DNA from: Lunularia cruciata
Lineage: Eukaryota > Streptophyta > Marchantiopsida > Lunulariales > Lunulariaceae
Assembly (NCBI GenBank): GCA_948567375.1
Contig: OX419756.1
Span: 61,048,552-61,112,551, forward strand
Reading direction: 5' to 3'
Length of the DNA stretch: 64,000 bases
Positions within the stretch are counted from its first letter, which is position 1, and each line of letters opens with the position of its first letter. A model generated the notes under the pieces. The model saw nothing but the letters and a program-made list of their open reading frames with translations, ran no database searches and was not told the DNA's origin. Both the position numbers and the translations under genes were made by a program. This document shows, in pieces, positions 29,378-42,490 of the stretch.

Positions 29378-30150
29378 TGTGACAACCTAACAAGTATCAC
29401 TTTTGCGGTGATCAATAAGCAATCATTTGTTACCACAAAGATACTAGTTATAAATGGTCAAATATGAAGTAAATAATAACAAATAGTTCTTCTTGATTGT
29501 ATCTTTAGTCTCTTGGGTAGAACCCACACCCAAAAGAGAGTAACAAGCACTAGATTGTAAACTTGTCATAAATTAACAACACCCATAATCACATTTCTTC
29601 AAATCCTTTCCAAATCAATCTTGATTTGGATGATTCAATTCTCCCAAAGAAGGTTACTTCACCACAAAATGACTTTGCCCCGGAATTGTGTTCCACCCCT
29701 CTACTGAAAACACAAATTCCTCAATCACAATTGCTTTGCATCAATCTAGCACTATGATCACAAATGTAGAATACTACCAACACTTCAATTCTTCATAAAT
29801 TCATCAAGGCATTGCCTCAATTACTATCCACTCAGGATCAAACATACCAAATGAAATGAAAGTAGTAGATTCCAACATCTAACACACTCCGACTTGCAAT
29901 TTGAACTTCTTCCAATACTCACAAACACACATACAAGATTGATACTTGGAATTAAGCTAAAACAACAAGCACTGAGCTACAACACTTTGCTTTACTCAAC
30001 TTTGAAAATATCACTATTGAACAATATAACAATGCAAATGCCTCTTTTAAATAGGTAGAGCATTGATTGTCATGTAACTAATTACTATTTCAGTTGCTAC
30101 TTGTAGATCCAAAATGACATTCTACTTCTTCATATCTGCCTTTTCAAATC
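29378..30150 (-). repeat. Family E LTR
   Basis: Starts TGTGACAACC on the plus strand; runs to about 30150, where the coiled-coil reading begins. Same LTR at 44415-44674 plus 50319-50860, and shortened at 59836-60110. A TATA-like CTATTTAAAAGAGG (minus) lies near 30045-30058. Confidence 0.75.
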
Positions 30151-30185
30151 TCAAAATTGTTACTAATCTGTTCCAATGTCTATTT

Positions 30186-31876
30186 CTACTTTGGCTTCTC
30201 ACTCAAATTACCTTCAATTGCTTCTTCTACTTTGGTTTCAACTACAACCTCTTCTATTTCTATCCTATCTTTAGTCTGAATTGAAATTGAAGTCATCATT
30301 ATATGATCATCCTTCTCCTTCTCTATTCTAAGTTCTTTCATGAACTTGAGTAACTCAACCAAAGTCACTTGCATCTCTTTCTCTAATACTTTGCATTGGG
30401 TTCCTACTTTCACATTACTCCAAAGCTCATCTAATTTGGATCTCACTAAATCTAACCTGAGACAAACATTATCTCCTATTTCTAACATCTCCATATCTAC
30501 ACTCTCTCTTAAGCAAATCAACAATTTATTCATGTCAACATCATTTGTCTTAATCTTCCTCATCTCTTGCACTGACAACTTCAACTTGTGCAGTCTTGCT
30601 TCTTCCATTTTGACTTTGGCTTCAGTACTTAACATTGCCTTCATCCTCCCAATGATTTTTCCAAATGAATTTGATGTCCTCCCTAAAAGTATCTTCTCAC
30701 GACTCTGCTCTACTTTGAACTCATTTTGATACATCAAATTTGGCCTTAAGTGCTTCTTTCTCCTCCATGTATTGGATAAGTTGATTCTCCATACTTTTGA
30801 TCATTCCTTGCAATCCTTCCTCCTTTTGATTTCTATCTATCATCTCACTTTGCCAAGCCTGATCCTTCTCCTTTTCAACCTTTCTCAGGCTTTCCATCTC
30901 TTACTCCATCACAAATGCCATTGCCTTCAAATGTATTACCTCCAATTATACATCAGCATATTCACTCCTCAACTTCTTGAACGCTACCTTCTAATTCTTC
31001 AATTCTTTAGCTTGTTGTTCAAGTTCATCTCCATGTTTCACAAAATTCTCTTGCAAATTATCAAAACTCTTCCTCCAAAGAATAGAATCACCTAAATTTC
31101 TTTGGCTTCTTCCTCTCCTTGGGCTAACTTTATCTTTAAATTCAAGAATTCTTCACTAGTTGCAGCTCATCCTTCACTTCAAGATGATCTCTCTTCAAGT
31201 CCTCCTTCTTCTTTAATTGCAATAACAAGGGACATACAATCTTCAATAAATATGCTACTCCACTGAATCCTTCTGCATCATTTCTCTTTCTTTCACTTTG
31301 GTAGGTGCTTCTTTGGCTGATGCCTTACCTCAAAGTCAATCTTCTCACCTTCAAAGTCATCTCTTTCAAGCCTTCTTCTTCTTCTACTACTTTACTTAGT
31401 TGTGTAGCTACAACTTGCAAACATCTCTTTGATCTTGTTCCTCTTGGAAACACCAAGAGAGGCTCCTCTTCTCTTTCCTCAAGAATATCTACCTTGGCCA
31501 AATCCATGTATTGGTTATCTCTTCCTTCCATGCATGCAATCTATGGATGGAATTCTTGATCATCTTCTTTAGCCCCTTCTTCTATTGAATGCTAGACCTT
31601 GGGCTCTCCATTACTCCCACTACTTGACTCTATAATTTGCAATGTGAGCTCTTCTTTTTCTCCCAAGTCTTCACTCTTAGACTCTGCTTCTCCTTCCAAC
31701 TCTTCACCCAATGATAGGTTCAACACTGCCATCTCTTGCTTTGGGGTCAGCCTCCTCCTCTTTTGTGGCTGAATGGGCAATACTCCTTCTAGTCTACTCT
31801 GCTTCCTCAACCTTGGGATACTCACAAACACTATCTTCTCCTGCTCCATCTTGGCAAAAGTGTTCATTGCCTTCAC
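30186..31876 (-). pseudogene. Family E coiled-coil ORF (E3)
   Basis: Open pieces 30186-30737 (183 codons) and 31592-31876 (94 codons) on the minus strand, broken between. The N-terminal piece has a basic patch (QPQKRRRLTPKQ) followed by an acidic Glu/Ser-rich stretch. The C-terminal piece is a long Glu/Lys helix with EEARLHKLK and VDMEMLE like the other copies. The basic patch could be a nuclear localisation signal (inference). It lies just upstream of the E LTR at 29378-30150. Confidence 0.78.
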
Positions 31877-33080
31877 AAACTTCCCTTATGTAATATTGTT
31901 TGCCCGTATCTGCAACTCAATGTAGATCAAGGTGAAAGTATGACACCATCATTCCTTTCTCCTCCAAGCTAAGAAGGTTCAATCCTAAATAGAAATAGGT
32001 TTCCACGTCCATTTTGCACTTATTAATCATTTGACCTACTCTTTGGTGAAAGTACTTTGCCCAATTTATCACATATCTCTTGCAAACATATGGTGAAAGA
32101 ATCAGCATGCTGCTTCAAAACATAGGTGGTTCACTTTGGCTTAAACATTGCCATCAAAGCTCAGACTATACCCCTTCTTATCAAGTCTTTATAACTATCC
32201 ACCTTGTACCCATTCTTAGTGCAAGGAGCACTAAAAGAATTTCTCAGCTCTATAGTTTATTCAAAAGAATTATACTTCCAATAGAAGGTGACTCCTCCTA
32301 CTTCTCCCACTTCTCTCCCCAAGACAATCTTTAATCAGACTCAATCCATCAAGCTGAATTTCCTCTCTTCCCTTTTGCCTTGAGATTGTCTTTGCAATTA
32401 TTGGCAGTAATTTTTGCCATAAACACTAGAAAACTCAAGTTATAATTCCATGCCAAAAAGATGATATGAAGTCTACTCAAGACTCTGATCTTATCCACTT
32501 CATCTAGTCTCCAAATTGCAAAATTCCTCACCAAACTCTGCTTGCTACCCTTTGTTGTCATTGTGTTTTTCCTCACCCTTGGTCTTTGAAAGATCAAACC
32601 CTCCTTGAAGCCCAAGATTCTAACTCCTTCAAGACAACTATTGAGAGGCATGGATACCATCATGAAATTTCAAAACTTCCTCAACAAAGTCTTAATCTTA
32701 TAATATTTCATTATATGGTTGTTCTTTAGTCAATTTTCAATTAATATTCATGAATTTTGCATGTCTGGTTTTTATCACTCTGAATGTCATCTTGATCTTG
32801 AAGTAGCTATTTTCTTTATCTAATCTTTCCTGATGTGCTAGGCCCAAGGAAAAGTTCTTGCATGTTCCTTGGATTGGGTTGCGCATCCCAATGTAATGTT
32901 ACCTTACTTAAGGTCTATAATTTTGTAAGTTAGACCCAAGTCCTTCTAACTCTAACACAAATTTGACTTCTTTGGGTCTACTCCAACCACACAATTCTCC
33001 TCTTTTCTTCTTCATTAGGCTACAATTTGGTTCCAGCAATACACTTCTTCTTTAAAACTCATCAAAAAACAAAAAATGTG
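31877..33080 (-). pseudogene. Family E segment upstream of the coiled-coil ORF (E3)
   Basis: Contains open pieces 31917-32108 and 32349-32663 (104 codons). The latter matches the post-pol segment at 24700-25540. The block ends near 33080 at a CAAAAAATGTGGTACC junction, beyond which sequence is unrelated to E. The copy at 59836-62965 ends at the same place. Confidence 0.6.
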
Positions 33081-33109
33081 GTACCACAAAGGAAGTAGCC
33101 ATTCAAATA

Positions 33110-34400
33110 GAGGCTCTACAAGAAGAGCTCAAGAAGTAGAAAGAAGAGTGGACCAAGAATAATGGAAAAAATCACCACAAAGTTTAGAGGCATGTACACT
33201 ACTCCAAAGATGCAAAAGCAAGGCTTCTAGGAGTATGGATGATCTTTAGGATTAGTTGATATCCATAGCCAAAGATGCAATACAAGGCCAATGACAAAGA
33301 CAAAGAACATGAACTAAAGCTACAAGTGTAGACCTTGGAGGTGAAGACTTACAAGAACCAAAGATGGATTGACTAGCCATAAGACTTAGGGAACAAGTAG
33401 ATAGGAAATTCATTGATCTAGTGATTCTCTAATTGTAGAAATTTCAAACTACAAGGAGAGAATAGACCTTCTTCTTAGAGCAATTAAGAAAGATTGAAGT
33501 CCTTCATTATAATGTTCTATGCCAAAGATTCTTCATATAATAGGTCTTCTTAGTTGTAATCTTTGGAATCAAAAGTCCAAATAAAACAAAGTGTAAAATA
33601 TACATTAGGGAAGGACTATTAGTTTCCCAAGATACATGCAAGGCATCTAAGTAATGTTCAAAAGATTAGGATATGGTAGATAAGGAATGAACAATAAAGA
33701 TTAGGCTAAATAGATTCTTGGATTTGAATCCAAGTAGGAAGTGCTATTTGAGACTTCATTCAAATTCAGATAGGTATTCAATCTTTTGAACACAAATAAA
33801 GCAAGAGGGTCAAAAGCTCATTGTCACTTTTGCTTAATTCCAAATATTGGTTGTATGTCTGCATTGAGTGATTATGAGGAATCATCATAGTACAAACCTT
33901 AGTGATTAAGTGTGAGTGATCACTATTACTTATGGCTAGTAGATCTGAAGGAGCAAAGCAATGCCTTGGCAGGTCTTAAGTGAACTGGAGTGTTTAGAAT
34001 TCCACAAGAGCAAAGGGCAAACATTTGCTACCAATGCAAAAAGCCTTTGGAGTTGTACCTTTCGGGAAGGATAAAATATGTTCTTTGGAGTTGAAGCCTT
34101 TATAGTAGAAGTAGCCACTTTGGAGTTGACTAAAATCCTCACCTTTAGGAAATAATTGGAACTTATCATAAGTGAAAATGATTTTTAGGTTTTTTATTTA
34201 TGGTAATGCATGCCACTAGGGGTGACACTAAACTCTTTTGGGATTAGTTTCTATGCAAAAGGTTAAAAAGGTACAATAAAGAACTACAATAGTGACACTT
34301 CACTTCAAATCTAGCCATTTTTACCCATATCTCCATGGGAAAGACCCATTCTTTGCTATTCCTTGCTACAAGTTGGATGGCATTAGGTTATCACAATGAT
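33110..34400. repeat. Dispersed repeat F, copy 1
   Basis: Matches 57835-59176 in its first part (GGCTCTACAAGAAGAGCTCA, then RWID-type AAAGATGGATTGA blocks) and 62990-63550 in its second part (ACCTTGACAGGTCTTAAGTGA-like and GGAACTTATTATAAGTGAAA-like blocks). The second copy is split by inserted elements. Short helical coding-like scraps, no intact ORF, nature unknown. Confidence 0.6.
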
Positions 34401-37400
34401 GAAAGAGAAAATTAACTAAATCATAAGCCATTTTAGATAACCTAAAAATTGGAGATCAAACTAGATTTGGAAAATTAAGGACCATTTGCAATAAATCTTG
34501 TTTCAATGGTATACAAAAAATTTCCAAGATTACTAGATTAATAGTTATTCTCCTAAAACTAATGTTAAAAAAAGATTTGAAACTAGTTGTATAATATATC
34601 CAAAATGATGTGCTAGCTTTTGACCTTGTTTTGACTAGTAAATAGTAGCTTAAAGCACATCCATGCCTAGTAATCAAAGACAACTTATTCATGCATGGTA
34701 AAAAAATTTAGAATATATCAATGATAGAATAGAGTAAGGATGTGTACTATTAAATTGATATTTTAGAACCTCCCTAGTGTCTTGAAGAATAATTTATAAA
34801 GAGGAGATAGTTTATATCCTTATTATATTCACTTTTTGAGTAACATATACCTAGTGCATTTTACATCTTGTGTTGTGGTTTGGATAGTAAGAGAAACTAT
34901 AAAACCTTATATTGTTCTTTGTTTAAGTAGTAGTCTATAATATAATTGTAAGAATTTTATCCTTTAAGTTGGTAATTTTCTACATAAGAAATATATATAC
35001 TCTAAGAACCCGAGTACTAGGATTACAATCTTGTCCTCATTCAAGATATTGATGTATATAAGTGATAAAATTTTAGTTGTCTTAAGAGTCAATGGTAGTG
35101 GTGTGTTTGAGCTAATAGAGTTTGAGTGATGAGCTTGGTTAGAATGATGTTTTATGCTCTTCCAAACCTATTTCACATTAAATTCCATTGCATGCACCAT
35201 GATAACTCATGGATTATGATGGTGACTCATTGGGTTATTAATCCATAGCAAAACTAATGGATAACTTGGATCATCTTATCCTCCCTAGGCTAACTTATAG
35301 AAAACTCTAGGATATAGTTATTTATATCATTTTGTAGTAGAAGAGGGAAAAGAAGTTGCTTAAGACTTTAGAGGTGGACTATGTAAAGAGTGCTTGAAAA
35401 GAGTCCAAGGAACAAAATATTGGATCCCATGAAGTTGAGTCAAGGTTCTTTTAATTTGAGAGATTTTGAGAGGAGCATTGAGGGAGGAAAACCATACTTG
35501 GAAAGAGTGCCATACAAGTTAAAATATAGAGATAGGAAATATAAGATTGTAGCAACTAATAACTAAAATTTGATCAACTTAAGCAAGAGGGTCTAATCTA
35601 TACCAAGGCAAACACTTTGAAGAATTTATAGAGTTCTACATAAGCGTTTAAAAATGCATAAATAAGTGAGAGAGTAGACTATTTCAATTGCAACAAGCTC
35701 AAGAAACTTCCTTTTTAAGTTGATTCGTAATCTAATATGATCAATTGAAGTTGGAGGACTTAAATCCAAGTTTAGTGGTGCAAAAAAGATGTCAAGTTTG
35801 GTGGGATCTTGAATTTTAGTTATGGTTGTGACATTTTGAGTCAATTTTGGTTGCCTAAATTTGTACCATTATGTAATTTTTGGTTTCAAATCCTCAAATA
35901 GGCAATTTTGGGTCTTGGATCAAGTATACTTAGGTTTGTAGAGTCCAAATGTTAGTTTGGCCAAGGAATTGATCCATATATGAGGAATGGTTAATAATTT
36001 AGATTCCAAATATTATAAAGATTTAAACAAGAGTGTAAGCAATTTCCTGATAAATTTTGGTTGTATGAGGAATTATGAATAGGAATATATAATGTATCTA
36101 TCTTTAAAAAATATTACTTTAAGAATCTAAAATTAAGGATTTCCATCTTTGACTACAATTCATTGCCTTTTGTGGCATTTTAGGTCCTAATTGAATGAGT
36201 AAGACTTGTCAAAGAGTTTTGAAGCCTCAATTTAACCTTGGCCTAAAGTGTTAGTAAAGATTTGGCAACAACCAAGAGAAACATCCTAATTAGGTGCTTG
36301 TAATTACCAAATTAGACCAAGCTCAGGACATTGTTAGTGTAGCTATAGTGGTCTGATTGGGACGTGTTGTATATCATTAGAAAGCTTTTTCTTTACAAGC
36401 TATCTATTTAGTCATGAGATACTTGATTTGGAGCTATAGTGTAAGAATTATCTCAAGCCAAACCTTGGGATTGGTCATTTTACAACATACCAAAAACAAG
36501 ATGCAAAACTATCTACATGGAGTGTAGGTTAACAAGGACTCTTAAATGGTGCAAGGATGCATGGAAACACTTTTTTCCAAAAGTGTAAAGAGTTTTGGTT
36601 AAGTTTGACGTCATTGGATCCTCTTTGTGTTTTGTGTTTTGCGATGTGTAGGTTATCATTCTTTATGTGTGTTGCATATTTCACCTTGGTGTTGGAAGTA
36701 ATAACCAAGATATGAGGAATGCATGTTGTGATAATAGATTAGGTTGGTTCTTTTCCTACCCAAGAGAAACAAGATTGGGAATCTAGAGGTAATAGTTTCC
36801 AAGTGGTTGCAAAAAAAAGTGGATATAATCCATCAAGAAAGGTTTAGATTTTACTTATTTTCCATAAGCTCTAAATTTGGGTACTTGATATGTTCCTAAA
36901 GAGAACAAAGCACTAAATAACATTACATATGCTCTTCTTAATTATAGGTAACTATCTTTAGAAAATTGAAAAAATTCCTTACAAAGAACTATTTATGGAT
37001 TTAGATGTTACAAAATATGGATTTTAACAATAATATTGAATTCATGCAAGTAAGTAAGACTATTGTTCAAAGTAGTGAATATTCATGAAGGACTTAAGTA
37101 CGGTTAAATCCTTTGTATTATAAAGATAATGTATTCATAAACTCAAAAGAACTTTATCTATATGTTTACCATGGGAATGCTCTACCATCTGAGCTATGCA
37201 GGCTGGCAATTGATTTTATTACTAAAAATACTATAATTTGCACATTTAGGAGCAATCTTTATATCACAAGCACTGGCACGCAGTGCAACTTCATAAAATG
37301 AAATATAAGAAAGAATGAAGATATGAATCATGAATCATTTTGTTATTAGTGACTCAATTATCTAATTTATAGAGAAGTATAAATAAAAACCAAAATGAAG

Positions 37401-38300
37401 CATTTTAGTTAGTAAAAGGTTGAGAAATGATTTAATATAAAGAAAATTATCACCAAAGAGCTCTTAATTGTTTTTTGCTTAACCTATTGAGATGAAAACA
37501 ATTCTTAAAGATGGTAATTTCACCATGAAGGAAAATTTAAAAATATAAAAAATAGAACTCATAATCATATAATATTAATTTTTTCTAGAGGACTATATCT
37601 TCAAAAAGGAATGACTTTGTCCAAAAAGGTGGTCTTTATATATATATTTTTGACTATTATGGAGCCCAACTTCTTGTAAACATTAAATTTTGTTGTAATT
37701 TCTTTCTTTTGATGGATATAAGGGAACTTATTTGCATGTTCATGCAAAGAAACCACTTGTTCAAGAATTCTTTGGATTACATCCCTTTACATGCCAAGGT
37801 ATAAAAAGTCCTACCACAAAGAACAATACAATACTAGAGATTGGGTACAAAGAAGTCAAGTTTGAAGAAGAATAAGAGGTAAAATTACAAGTGTGAAATT
37901 TCTTTGGAGCCAAAGATCTTCAAGTCCAAAGATTGTACATGAATTTGAATACCACCACCACTAAATTAAAAAATTGCCACCAAGGACCATTGGCACTTCA
38001 CCAATTCCGATCTATAGACAATGATTTCTCAACCACTAAGGACCAATAATTGAGGAATTCTAACTATAAGATAAGTGCCCCTTGAATAATTTTATTTTCT
38101 ATCATGAGTTTTGCAATCAATCTGAAGTGCAAATAGGTAGTTTTGATTATTTCTAGTTGTTTGCTCTTTTGAGTAAGTTCTTTTGAGTAGTTCTTTACAA
38201 TTTGTCAATTTTTCAATTGTTAACATGGTGAAGACTAAGAGAACAATGAGAAAGATACTTGAGGTAATTTTCCACTACCCAACAGTAAATAAGTGGGCAA
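34400..38300. other. AT-rich stretch without recognisable genes
   Basis: Only short random-looking ORFs in all frames. No RT, integrase or LTR ends seen. A tRNA-like 5' half lies at 37160-37203 (minus). Probably very old repeats or ordinary intergenic DNA. Confidence 0.6.
37160..37203 (-). pseudogene. tRNA-like 5' half, perhaps tRNA-Thr(GGU)-derived
   Basis: Minus strand reads GCCTGCATAGCTCAGATGG then TAGAGCA, a good acceptor start, D-arm and T8/A9 context, followed by CCATGGTAA, which resembles the anticodon loop of plastid tRNA-Thr(GGU). The anticodon stem does not pair and no T-arm follows. A decayed tRNA copy or chance. Confidence 0.25.
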
Positions 38301-38303
38301 TGT

Positions 38304-38515
38304 TGTGACAACCAAGCAAGTATCACTTTTGTAGTAATCATTTGTTCCCATAGAGATATTGCTCAGAATGGTCAAATACAAAGTAAAAGTCACAAATCAG
38401 TTATTCTTGATTACTTCTTTAATCTCTTGGGTAGAAATGACACCCAAAAAAAAGTAACAAATACTCATTGTAGTCTGATCACAAGTTAATCACACTATCA
38501 TACCCACATTTTTTT
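38304..38515 (-). repeat. Family E LTR fragment
   Basis: Starts TGTGACAACCAAGCAAGTAT and follows the E LTR for about 210 bases, then stops. Confidence 0.75.
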
Positions 38516-38790
38516 AAATTTTTTGACAAGTTTTAACGAAGTATATTGTTGGAGCCAATTGCAGCCTAATGAAGAAGAAAAGAGGAGAATCATGTGTTTG
38601 GAGTAGACTCAAAGAAGTCAACTTCATGTTAGAGTTAGAAGGACTCAGGTCAGACTTACAAAATGATAGACCCAAAGTAAGGTTACTTTGCATTGGGATG
38701 CACAACCCAAGTCAAAGATTATGTAACAATGTTTGCTTAGGTCTAGCAAATCAAGGAAGTATGGGTAAAGAAAATAGCTACTTCTTAAAG
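38516..38790 (+). repeat. Family E internal fragment joined in inverted orientation
   Basis: Reverse complement of the type of sequence at 25250-25500 and 32800-33060 (TATTGTTGGAGCCAA, GCCTAATGAAGAAGAAAAG), here on the plus strand, directly after an LTR piece lying on the minus strand. The junction is an inverted fusion. Confidence 0.6.
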
Positions 38791-38799
38791 TGTTCTTCC

Positions 38800-40300
38800 T
38801 TGCTTGCTTCTTGGTTGGTGTGGTAGTGCTCATTTCCTTCTTGGCCTTCTCCAAGCAATTTTACATCCACCTCTTGATATTTTTTGATCATTGACTTCCT
38901 CTTAGGTCAGGAAATAAAGTAATCTATAGTAGGGTAGTGGCTCAGAAATCTCTTGTGCTTCTCCTCATTTAATAAATTGAGACTCGTGTAGAAATGGATC
39001 ACAAACAAGGCTAGGTAAGTGGCTCTTCTCTCATCCAAGAAGTCTTGGTGAAGGGTTTGAGCCTATAAGTAGAACATGCAAGCCCACTTCACAAGTTTTC
39101 CTTGTACATCTTGTGGAAGATGGCTTAAGTGTTTGTTAAGTAAGTTGTCCATTTGTGATAGAAAAATTTCATAACGACTTCTACAATTGACTGCTGAGCT
39201 AGGTCCTAATATTTGAGAGCTTGCCAACCATTGTTGTAGTTGCAAGGTTCCCCAAATGTGTCCTTGATTTCTTTGTTAGCTCCCAATCATATGAACTTAG
39301 TATTGATTGTTATCACTTTTATTGGGATTGCATCCAAACCAAGGACATTCCTCCAATTCTCCTCTATCCAACCCATGAGGTTCCCTCTCAATTCCTCACT
39401 GATCTTCTCCTTTTAGCTCATTGTCTCATGGATGATTTTGAAATCTTTTGTATCCTAAACTCAAAGCAAAAAACCCATGTGCTTGCTTTGAATAAAATCT
39501 CTCATATAGTACACTACCCAAGCATTTGTTGTTGGGCTTTGGAGGATGGCTTTTGGGGCCTTCCTTATGGGTTCTTGATCAAATACCATTCTCTCACAGG
39601 CCAAGGAACAAAATCAAAGGTTGGTTTGGCTTCAAAGACTAGAAAACTATAACAAAAAAGGATTGAATTCAAGCTTGAGGTATGCTTAATCAATCACTTG
39701 CAATGCAAAAACTGAAAATCACCATTCCTTACTTTGTTTCATATGCAAAGTCTTCAATCATTATTCAACCAAAATGTAATTGGGTTGTCCTTCTTCCTTA
39801 TCACTCTTTCAATGCCAAGTATAGCTTGCAAATGTGAACCATCACTCTCTCTCAATGGTCCAGGTTCTAAAGCGTGCATTAGGCTAAATGCCAATAGTCC
39901 TCCTCACAATGCAAACCAACCTTTTTGATTTGGAATGGTTGTTCTTGAATTTGTTGGCAGTGCATTCAAATTGATGTATGGTGCTTGCCATGTGTTGGGT
40001 CTAGAAAAGAAGTCTGGTTGGGGTAAACTCATTTTGCTAAGTTTCAACTATCGGGTGAAGATCTTTTGGGCTCTATTTCATTCTGAATGGAAATCTATGG
40101 GCCAAAGTCCTTCTCTCCCCGAACCATTCACCTTTGGTCTTGAATCAGTTTCTTACATTCTTCCTTTAGATGTTCCTCTAACCCAAACTCCATCATCAAG
40201 TTTGTTGGCTTAGGAGTTACAACTCCAAAGATTGCACTATTTATAGGTTTCTGTATTTAGCTGGTAAAAAAGACTAGTATTTCCTCACAAAAGAAGTTGA
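38800..40300. other. Unassigned region
   Basis: Holds a minus-strand open piece 39063-39245 (60 codons, with NLLNKHLSHLPQDVQGKLVKW) and an overlapping plus-strand frame 39221-39652 (143 codons). Neither has a domain I recognise. The minus reading between 38880 and 39245 looks more protein-like and could be a decayed gag or host-derived piece. Nothing firmer can be said. Confidence 0.3.
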
Positions 40301-40369
40301 AATTAATAAAAAAGAACCAATAACACAAAAAGATGTGCATCACAACCAAGAATTGAGGTGTAAGGAGAA

Positions 40370-41010
40370 GAAGAGGTGGAGATCAAGAAGGAAGGAGAAG
40401 AAGTTCTAGTGGAGGTACACCAAGAATAGCAAGAGGCTCAAAACCATGAATAGCATTGAGGTTCAAAAAGCTCTAGTTATAGATGGGTAGACCTCATGAT
40501 TAATATGGTGGGCCCAGTTTTATGCTTCTTGAAGATGATCCTTTCCCAATATCAAGAAGTTTGGTTGGATGTGAAGGACTTCACTTTGTTGGTTAGGAGA
40601 TTATGCGAGAATGACTACATGATGAAGGCAAAGCATGACAAGTGGAAGGAAGACCTTGAGAAGTGTAGAGCCATGTACAAGGAGGATAGGAAAGTGAATA
40701 CCTTGATGCAAGAGAATTACAAGTTGAAACAAAATTTGAGAAGGACATTCAAAGACTATAGGGAGACATAAGGGCTCTTTAGCTCAAAGGCAAGCAATAG
40801 TATCAGATTTTCCAAGATGGTTTCAAAAGAAAGGAAGCAAAAATGGCAAATGTCTAAGGTGAATTAAAAGGAAAGAAGGTAAAGATTATTTCCCTAGACT
40901 TGAAAGTAGTCAAATATAGGAAGGAAGTGGCAATATAAATAGGGAGCCAATTGGGAACACCACCTCTTTGGTTGGAAGACACCCCCATACATGTGAGATG
41001 ATGTCATACA
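40370..41010 (+). pseudogene. Coiled-coil-like fragment, family unknown
   Basis: Open frame 40496-40771 (91 codons) rich in Lys/Glu (KHDKWKEDLEKCRAMYKED). Not clearly the family E protein. The tail (about 40950-41010) is a reverse-complement relative of 57763-57812, which leads into repeat F copy 2, so it is part of a dispersed repeat. Confidence 0.35.
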
Positions 41011-41316
41011 TGGAATAATTTTGGTAATAAAGAGCTTATACAAGTGTCAAATATATATACCTAAGTTATTTGCTCTCTAACTTCATCTTGACTCTTCCAA
41101 AATTGTCCCCTCTTGAACTTCTTCTCGACTTGTTGTCTTAAACTTCTCCAAAATTATCTTTTCTTGAACTCACTCAAACTCTTCATGAATTATCCACACT
41201 TCTCCATAGCCTATTACACTTTTTAATAAAATATTTGTTGTAGAGGACATGGTCTTGACTAGTCACACTACATGGACTTTCTTCTAAGATGTATCGGTAG
41301 TATATATCAATGAAGG

Positions 41317-41570
41317 TGTTGTGCATATATACATCATTACACAACATACATTGTTTTCAACATCATACACTATAGAAGCACAACTCACACATAAGTCATA
41401 CATAAACTCTAAAGTGCCATAATAGTCAAATTATTTACAACTCAAATCAATTGAACTCAGATCAATACTTGATTTGATCCTCAACAACTTGCCAACAACA
41501 GGGCATTGATTACAATCAAGCCACACCCACTCCAACTACAAGACTCCAAGTGATACTTGACGGTGTCGTC
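41317..41570 (-). repeat. C-family LTR fragment
   Basis: Begins TGTTGTGCATATATACATC and matches 1160-1420 of the C1 LTR, including its left ~101-bp repeat, then breaks off. No C internal sequence follows. Confidence 0.8.
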
Positions 41571-41970
41571 GGGAAAATAACACACGCATAACCTTGAGGT
41601 TTGATGTGCAAGTTTAAAAAAGTTGTTTCAGGGGTCAGGTTCAATATGCTTTAGGAGTTGGTTTGTTGCTACCTTGCCATGGGAGATATTACTATGTTAT
41701 GGTGAAGTCAGGGAAAAGTTGTGGTGTTATTAGCTTGAGGACTGTGTTTGTGTGGCTGGAGCTAAGAAATAATGTGAAGTTATATGAGCTCAAGTTTTTA
41801 TGTTATTGGAGTGAAGAGAATTTTCCTTGGTGGAGGAGCAAAAAGAATTTAGTGGGAAAAGAAGGCTGAGGAGAATGTTTCAAGAGAGAACTTGTGGTGT
41901 CAAGCTGCAAGGGAAAATACTTTGGCAGCCCTTTGCTAGGAAAAATCATTAAGGGAAGGAGTTAGGTTTT

Positions 41971-42490
41971 GGGAGTTTTTCCCTGGAAAGGAGTGACTAG
42001 TGGAGGGGAGAAGAATTTCAAAATTGGTTTGGCTTGGTCTGTGACAGGGAACGAAGGAGAAGGAATTCAGGTTTTGGGAGTTTTGCCCTGGAGAGAAGTG
42101 ACCAATGGAGGGGAGAAGAATTTTGAAATTGGTTGGGCTTGGTCTGTGATAGGAAACAGAGGGGAAGGAGTTCAGGTTTAGGGAGTTTTGCCCTGGAGAG
42201 GAGTGACCAGTGGAGGAGAGAAGAATTTTGAAATTTGCTTGGGCTTGGTCTATGACAAGAAACAAAGGGGAGTTAGGTTTTGGGAGTTTTGCCTTGGAGA
42301 GGAGTGACCAGTGGAGGAGAGAAGAATTTCAAAATTTGCTTGGGCATGGTTTGTGACAAGAAATAAAGGGGAAGGAGTTGAGGTTTTGGGAGTTTTGCCC
42401 TAGAGAGGAGTGACCAGTGTAGTGGAGAAGAATTTTGAAATTGGCTAGGCTTGGTCTGTGACAGCTGGTCAAAGGAACAAATTCAAAAGT
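41971..42490. repeat. Tandem repeat, ~105-bp unit, five copies
   Basis: The block GGGAGTTTTGCCCTGGAGAG recurs at about 41971, 42076, 42181, 42282 and 42388, spacing 105, 105, 101 and 106. Each unit also carries GAGTGACCAGTGGAGG and CTTGGTCTGTGACA. Confidence 0.9.

Larger units (their letters stand above)
24640..30150 (-). mobile_element. Family E element with gag-pol (minus strand)
   Basis: From right to left: LTR (30150-29378), PBS-like site (29368-29352), gag region (29345-27500), pol (27480-25550), then the post-pol segment (25540-24700) that in other copies precedes the coiled-coil ORF. The coiled-coil ORF itself is missing here because sequence flips to the plus-strand copy E2 at 24618. 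The LTR at 29378-30150 also serves as 3' LTR for the coiled-coil copy to its right (30186-33080), an arrangement expected after LTR-LTR recombination in tandem copies. Heavily decayed. Confidence 0.72.

Noticed and set aside
39221-39652. 143-codon plus-strand ORF
   Set aside because: No start context, domain or repeat support, and the overlapping minus frame looks more protein-like; left as unassigned.
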